Of a stretch of DNA of 50,016 nucleotides, positions 49,585 to 50,016 are shown in pieces. The DNA is taken from contig NZ_DUOE01000181.1 of assembly GCF_012838985.1 (NCBI RefSeq), positions 1-50,016 of the forward strand. Direction: 5' to 3'. The first letter of the stretch is position 1. Each line of letters starts with the position of its first letter. Under the pieces are notes generated by a model. That model worked only from the letters and a program-made list of their open reading frames with translations, did no database searches and was not told the DNA's origin. A program made the position numbers and the translations under genes. This DNA is from Corynebacterium sp. (GTDB lineage: Bacteria > Actinomycetota > Actinomycetes > Mycobacteriales > Mycobacteriaceae).

Positions 49585-49623
49585 ACCCCCATGTTAGTGG
49601 CGGAGATCACCCTTTGGCTGAGT

Positions 49624-49953
49624 TCAGTCGTTGCGGCGCGGCGGCTCCTGACGTCCGGTGAGGATGTCGATGACGCTGCGGATCGCGGCGTCCCCGATCT
49701 GACTCCCCTGCCCACCCCAGTTTCCGGAACCGAAGGGACCGCGGGGCTGTTCGGTGCGGGGTGTGGCTGCACCGGCGGGTGCGTCGCCGGACCCGTCGCG
49801 GGCGGCGGTGTCGGTGGCGGTGACGAGCAGCGTGGTGTCCTCCAGCTCGAGGCGGACGTCGTCGCTGACGCCGGCGGTGCGGGCGGCGTCGACGAGAGCG
49901 CGCAGGTCGGCGAAGGTGGCGTCGGAAAGATCGATGGACAGGGACAGTGACAT
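49624..49953 (-). CDS. Hypothetical protein
   Basis: 109 aa ORF; no recognised domain. Confidence 0.55.
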   Translation of the reverse strand: MSLSLSIDLSDATFADLRALVDAARTAGVSDDVRLELEDTTLLVTATDTAARDGSGDAPAGAATPRTEQPRGPFGSGNWGGQGSQIGDAAIRSVIDILTGRQEPPRRND

Positions 49954-50016
49954 TGTCGGCTCCTCATGTTTCGGGTTCGGGCCCCAGCGTAAACGCGCGG
50001 GCCCCGAGGTGTCACC

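Overview
This is a high-GC Corynebacterium-type chromosomal segment. Synteny and protein content match the C. glutamicum ctaC/ctaF - ltsA(asnB) - ilvE - pepA - aceF(sucB) - lipB/lipA - sucE-like - glnA neighbourhood. Housekeeping genes fill about 1-23 kb; from about 22.5 kb the window becomes more accessory. Main items: (1) an approximately 1330-aa membrane NRPS-like protein (A-T, six TM helices and three hexapeptide-like modules, as in epsilon-poly-lysine synthetase), preceded by a possible structured leader and paired TGTA-N6-TACA palindromes, and flanked by an alanine-racemase-like lipoprotein, a secreted hydrolase, an acyltransferase-like membrane protein and an MFS transporter; (2) a 1062-aa DEDDh exonuclease / helical / BRCT / sigma-region-4-like HTH chimera translationally coupled to a secreted trypsin-like protease, downstream of thrC; (3) a second type-I glutamine synthetase with altered active-site loops, next to an ornithine-cyclodeaminase-family gene and an N-terminally extended PhnA; (4) two tandem FMN reductases carrying three RosR-like operators; (5) a Zn-type ABC transporter with a Zur-like palindrome; (6) gcvPTH inserted between aceF and lipBA; (7) an apparently isolated cobT. 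I saw no rRNA, tRNA, CRISPR array or transposase. All calls come from reading the sequence and ORF track; no database search was run.
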